Origin: a bacterium
GTDB taxonomy: Bacteria; JAJVIF01; JAGGVT01
Assembly: GCA_021157815.1 (NCBI GenBank)
Contig: JAGGVT010000082.1
Span: forward strand, 1-6,900
Length of the DNA stretch: 6,900 nucleotides
Direction of reading: 5' to 3'
Part shown: positions 4,617 through 6,900 of the stretch, one piece after another
Numbering within the stretch: position 1 is the stretch's first letter
Layout of the letters: each line of letters begins with the position of its first letter
Notes under the pieces: model-generated
What the model saw: only the letters and a program-made list of their open reading frames with translations
Told to the model about the DNA's origin: nothing
The model's database searches: none
Made by a program: the position numbers and the translations under genes

Positions 4617-6557
4617 ATGAAACACATTTCCTTGATTTTACTTCTTGTATCAGCTTGCTTTATAGCTGCCTGTTCCAGCAGCACTCCGGTAAATGTGAAT
4701 GACAACACACCGGAAGCGGCTTTTTCAACAGGCGAAACAGCAATCGCCGGTTCAGGGCAAATCGTGCTTGACCCATCAGGCACTGCTGAAATAATACCCG
4801 ACCGCAACGCGGACTGGCATTACAATGTTACATCCCTGCTTGCCAGCGGATGCCCGGGTGGATGTTTTACGTTCACAGTTTTGGATGTTACAAGCGAAGT
4901 TTGGACAGTTGAATTGTCAATCGAAAATCCAACTGCGATTCAGGTTCATGATGTCCGAATTCTGTATTACGACACTTACGGTAAAACCATTCTGAATCCG
5001 GATGGCTATATCGACCTGTTCGGGCATACATTCTGCCCCTTTACAGCATTCGCGAAAGAAAATCCAAACCGCGCATTCCCAGTAGGACCCGGCGCGATTG
5101 ACACTGAAATACTTGAACTCGGCTGGCCTGTTGGAGAACCATGGTTTATTAATTACATAATCGAGGTTTCACTTGGCGGCAACTGCGATGAATCCTGGAT
5201 GATTGAGGGATCAGTCTCGGCTGAATTTCCAACAAGCGGCGGAAGCGCGATGGTTTCAGCCAGCGTTTACGACTGGCAGGATGATGAGTACGAATGTTGG
5301 TGCGACTGGAGTTCTCTTGGCGGAGTTAATGAACAGATGACAAAGACCGGCGGAGAGACAGGCCGCAGGGATTATGAACTCGAAATCACAACCGGGCCTG
5401 GAATTGCTCCCGGCCAGTATCCGATTATTCTTGCAAGTTCAGATGTGCTGCCAGTTTATAATATAATCATGGCGACTGTTTTTGAGCAATCTGAACCGAT
5501 TAATATCACTAATGATGATGTCGATAATCAGTTGAACTTCACATCGAAAACTGTCTCGGCGTATGGCGATGAGGTTTATATCGTCTGGTCCGAGGACACG
5601 ACGGGTGATACTTTTACTGAAATCTATTTCATCCAGAAGAGTGGCGATTCCTGGAGTGAAAAGTTCCTACTTTTCCCCAACATCGATGATGATGATTTCT
5701 ACAATAGCCCGTCAATTGCGGTAAATGAAAGCACAGGCGATATTCATGCGCTTACTCAGGGCTATACTAATTCCGCCAGCGGTCTTGCATACCGCAAACA
5801 TGTTGGTGATGCATGGAGCGAATTGCAGGTTCTGATTGAGGATCCGTTTAGTTATGATGCGCAGCTTGATGTCGAAAACGACGGCAAAGTTCATGTCGCG
5901 TTCCATGGCGCGGATGGTCCCTTCTTCTGCATTAAACATCTGCTCGACCCCGGAACAGGCACTTTTAATCCGCCGGAAATCCTGATGAAAGGATTTACTC
6001 CATCGGATATCTACTATAATCCCGCGATGGATCATGACAGCGAGAGCTGTTTCCATATGACCGCCACGACAGGTTTTGGCGGCGCAAATGGAATAGCCTA
6101 CAAGTTCTGGAATGGATATAACTGGAGTTCAACAGGCATGGTGCTGAATGATAACGAGTCGATGTGGCAGGATATCTCAGTAGCGCCTAACAGAAAAGCG
6201 ACCATGGTTTATGTCAAGGATGATTCCAATCTCTGGATGAAACAATGGGAAGGCTACTGGGAAGTGGGTGAGCATCAGGTTACACTCAATGCGCAGATGT
6301 ACGGCATTCCAAATCTCGATTCCGATTCACTCGGGAATATGCATCTGGCATACAGCGGTGAAACTGACGGCGACAGGGATATTTATTACACTGTCATGGA
6401 TGAGGCTACTGAAGTTTGGACCACTCCGGTAAATTTGAGCGATAATTTAAGCGCGTCCGAGAATCCCGGACTGTTTGTCGGTCCCGATGACACGGTGCAT
6501 ATCGTGTGGCAGGACAATGGCGATGGCGATTTTGATGTTTTCTATATCGCATTGTAA
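4617..6557 (+). CDS. Secreted lipoprotein with seven propeller-like repeats
   Basis: The 646-residue product begins at ATG 4617, with GTGAGG ending 8 nt upstream. Residues 1-19 are a lipoprotein signal with lipobox IAAC (Cys19; VSAC at Cys14 is a weaker alternative), followed by Ser-rich sequence. Residues 45-230 carry the module shared with the minus-strand lipoprotein: TAEIIPDRNA (56-65), Cys79-x3-Cys83, HDVR (111-114) and VYDWQ (218-221, Trp220). A YELEITTGPGI segment follows. Residues 310-646 contain seven copies of a roughly 45-residue unit (a strand ending in V-x-(I/V)-x-(W/A/Y), an acidic turn, then an aromatic strand and a W-(S/T) turn), e.g. DEVYIVWSED and DTVHIVWQDN. This fits a seven-bladed beta-propeller of the BNR/sialidase-like type, though no Asp-box or catalytic set is evident. 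Binding at the cell surface is more likely than catalysis. It has its own promoter and terminator, so it looks monocistronic. Confidence 0.92.
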   Translation: MKHISLILLLVSACFIAACSSSTPVNVNDNTPEAAFSTGETAIAGSGQIVLDPSGTAEIIPDRNADWHYNVTSLLASGCPGGCFTFTVLDVTSEVWTVELSIENPTAIQVHDVRILYYDTYGKTILNPDGYIDLFGHTFCPFTAFAKENPNRAFPVGPGAIDTEILELGWPVGEPWFINYIIEVSLGGNCDESWMIEGSVSAEFPTSGGSAMVSASVYDWQDDEYECWCDWSSLGGVNEQMTKTGGETGRRDYELEITTGPGIAPGQYPIILASSDVLPVYNIIMATVFEQSEPINITNDDVDNQLNFTSKTVSAYGDEVYIVWSEDTTGDTFTEIYFIQKSGDSWSEKFLLFPNIDDDDFYNSPSIAVNESTGDIHALTQGYTNSASGLAYRKHVGDAWSELQVLIEDPFSYDAQLDVENDGKVHVAFHGADGPFFCIKHLLDPGTGTFNPPEILMKGFTPSDIYYNPAMDHDSESCFHMTATTGFGGANGIAYKFWNGYNWSSTGMVLNDNESMWQDISVAPNRKATMVYVKDDSNLWMKQWEGYWEVGEHQVTLNAQMYGIPNLDSDSLGNMHLAYSGETDGDRDIYYTVMDEATEVWTTPVNLSDNLSASENPGLFVGPDDTVHIVWQDNGDGDFDVFYIAL

Positions 6558-6586
6558 TAGTAAATCTGAATTATGCAGATACAACA

Positions 6587-6618
6587 GACAACCCCTTGTC
6601 GGGGTTGTCTTTTTTTTT
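6587..6618 (+). terminator. Intrinsic terminator of the 4617 lipoprotein gene
   Basis: A perfect 9-bp stem, GACAACCCC (6587-6595) with GGGGTTGTC (6601-6609), encloses a 5-nt loop and is followed at once by nine T (6610-6618). It lies 29 bp after the stop codon, closing the transcription unit. Confidence 0.95.
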
Positions 6619-6664
6619 GTTCCTGAAAAAGCACGTTTAATTGTTGCGTTTTGCAGATTTTTTT

Positions 6665-6690
6665 CCTGGGAGCGCTGGTCTCTGACCGGC
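6665..6690. repeat. REP-like hairpin with CCTGGGAGCGC leader
   Basis: CCTGGGAGCGCTGG (6665-6678) repeats the word at 2182-2195. GCTGGTC (6674-6680) pairs with GACCGGC (6684-6690) over a 3-nt loop, with one G-T pair. It looks like a member of a dispersed extragenic palindrome family and lies between the terminator and the next element. Confidence 0.6.
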
Positions 6691-6714
6691 ACTTGAGTGA
6701 ACTAACCAGAAATG

Positions 6715-6750
6715 AAAAAAGGCGAGTTTACAAACATTGCTGATAAACTC
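6715..6750 (-). terminator. Possible minus-strand intrinsic terminator
   Basis: On the minus strand, GAGTTTA (6750-6744) pairs with TAAACTC (6730-6724) across 13 nt, and GCC plus six T follow (to 6715). The stem is AT-rich and the loop long, so it is weak. It would stop transcripts arriving leftward from the element beyond 6777. Confidence 0.35.
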
Positions 6751-6776
6751 AACTCTTGTCTTTTGGTATGTTGTCT

Positions 6777-6900
6777 CACTACTGTCCGGTTAAGTTAGAG
6801 ACCAATTACCGTATTGCTGATTAATAAAGAACATACCGGCTTATTGGTATTTATCAGACATGAATCGTAAGTGAATACCCTAAATCCGCGATTGAACTCG
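6777..6900. mobile_element. End of a second TGTCCGGTTAA element, runs off the window
   Basis: CACTACTGTCCGGTTAA (6777-6793) is identical to the tip at 2476-2492. From TGTCCGG at 6783, the next ~98 bp match the inverted right end of the 2476-2767 element at about 88%, then similarity stops. The matching part contains no convincing coding sequence; a short open stretch on the minus strand ends in TAA near 6792, but I do not recognise it. Whether this is a full insertion sequence with a transposase or another MITE depends on sequence to the right. Confidence 0.65.

Noticed and set aside
4520-4807. Minus-strand reading frame of 95 codons over the lipoprotein promoter and start
   Set aside because: It overlaps the clear signal peptide and promoter of the 4617 gene on the opposite strand and has no recognisable product.
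6447-6696. Overlapping open frames on both strands at the end of the lipoprotein gene
   Set aside because: They cross a strong terminator and a hairpin repeat, and show no domain or ribosome site.

Overview
The window is about 6.9 kb of AT-leaning DNA, probably from an uncultured, diderm, free-living bacterium. The evidence for this is two large lipoproteins with clear lipoboxes, a secreted WG-repeat protein, the tail of a Trk potassium transporter, and gene-poor DNA full of small palindromic repeats. I cannot assign a phylum from the sequence.

Left part (1-1685): one long minus-strand reading frame enters from beyond the left edge and starts at 1685. It encodes a secreted lipoprotein with a PKD-like domain near the part cut by the window. 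It is easily missed because it has no stop inside the window.

Repeat-rich gap (1686-2883): this holds no intact gene. In order it contains two copies of a 25-bp palindrome 106 bp apart, a decayed C-terminal fragment of trkH beginning at the second palindrome, a roughly 240-bp inverted-repeat element enclosing a long hairpin, and a roughly 290-bp MITE-like element (TGTCCGGTTAA ends) that carries a second, REPIN-like element inside it.

Right part (2884-6557): three plus-strand genes. They are a short secreted WG-repeat protein, a 415-residue cytosolic two-domain protein (an N-terminal half resembling the DprA/SLOG Rossmann group and a C-terminal half resembling DUF2971-type domains, joined by a linker built of 15-bp tandem repeats), and a 646-residue lipoprotein with its own promoter and a strong intrinsic terminator. 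That lipoprotein is a diverged paralogue of the minus-strand one. They share the N-terminal module (TAEI.P.RNA, a cysteine pair, DVR, V.DWQ) but have different C-terminal halves: PKD-like in one, seven propeller-like repeats in the other.

Right edge (6558-6900): terminator, a REP-like hairpin, a possible minus-strand terminator, and the end of a second TGTCCGGTTAA element that runs off the window. Its first ~98 bp match the right end of the 2476-2767 element in inverted orientation, so the three plus-strand genes lie between two related, oppositely oriented element ends. The genes do not form an obvious pathway. The best candidate for something undescribed is the two-domain protein at 3281-4528, whose layout (possible nucleotide-sensing Rossmann domain plus possible effector domain) resembles conflict or defence proteins. 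This is inference only.
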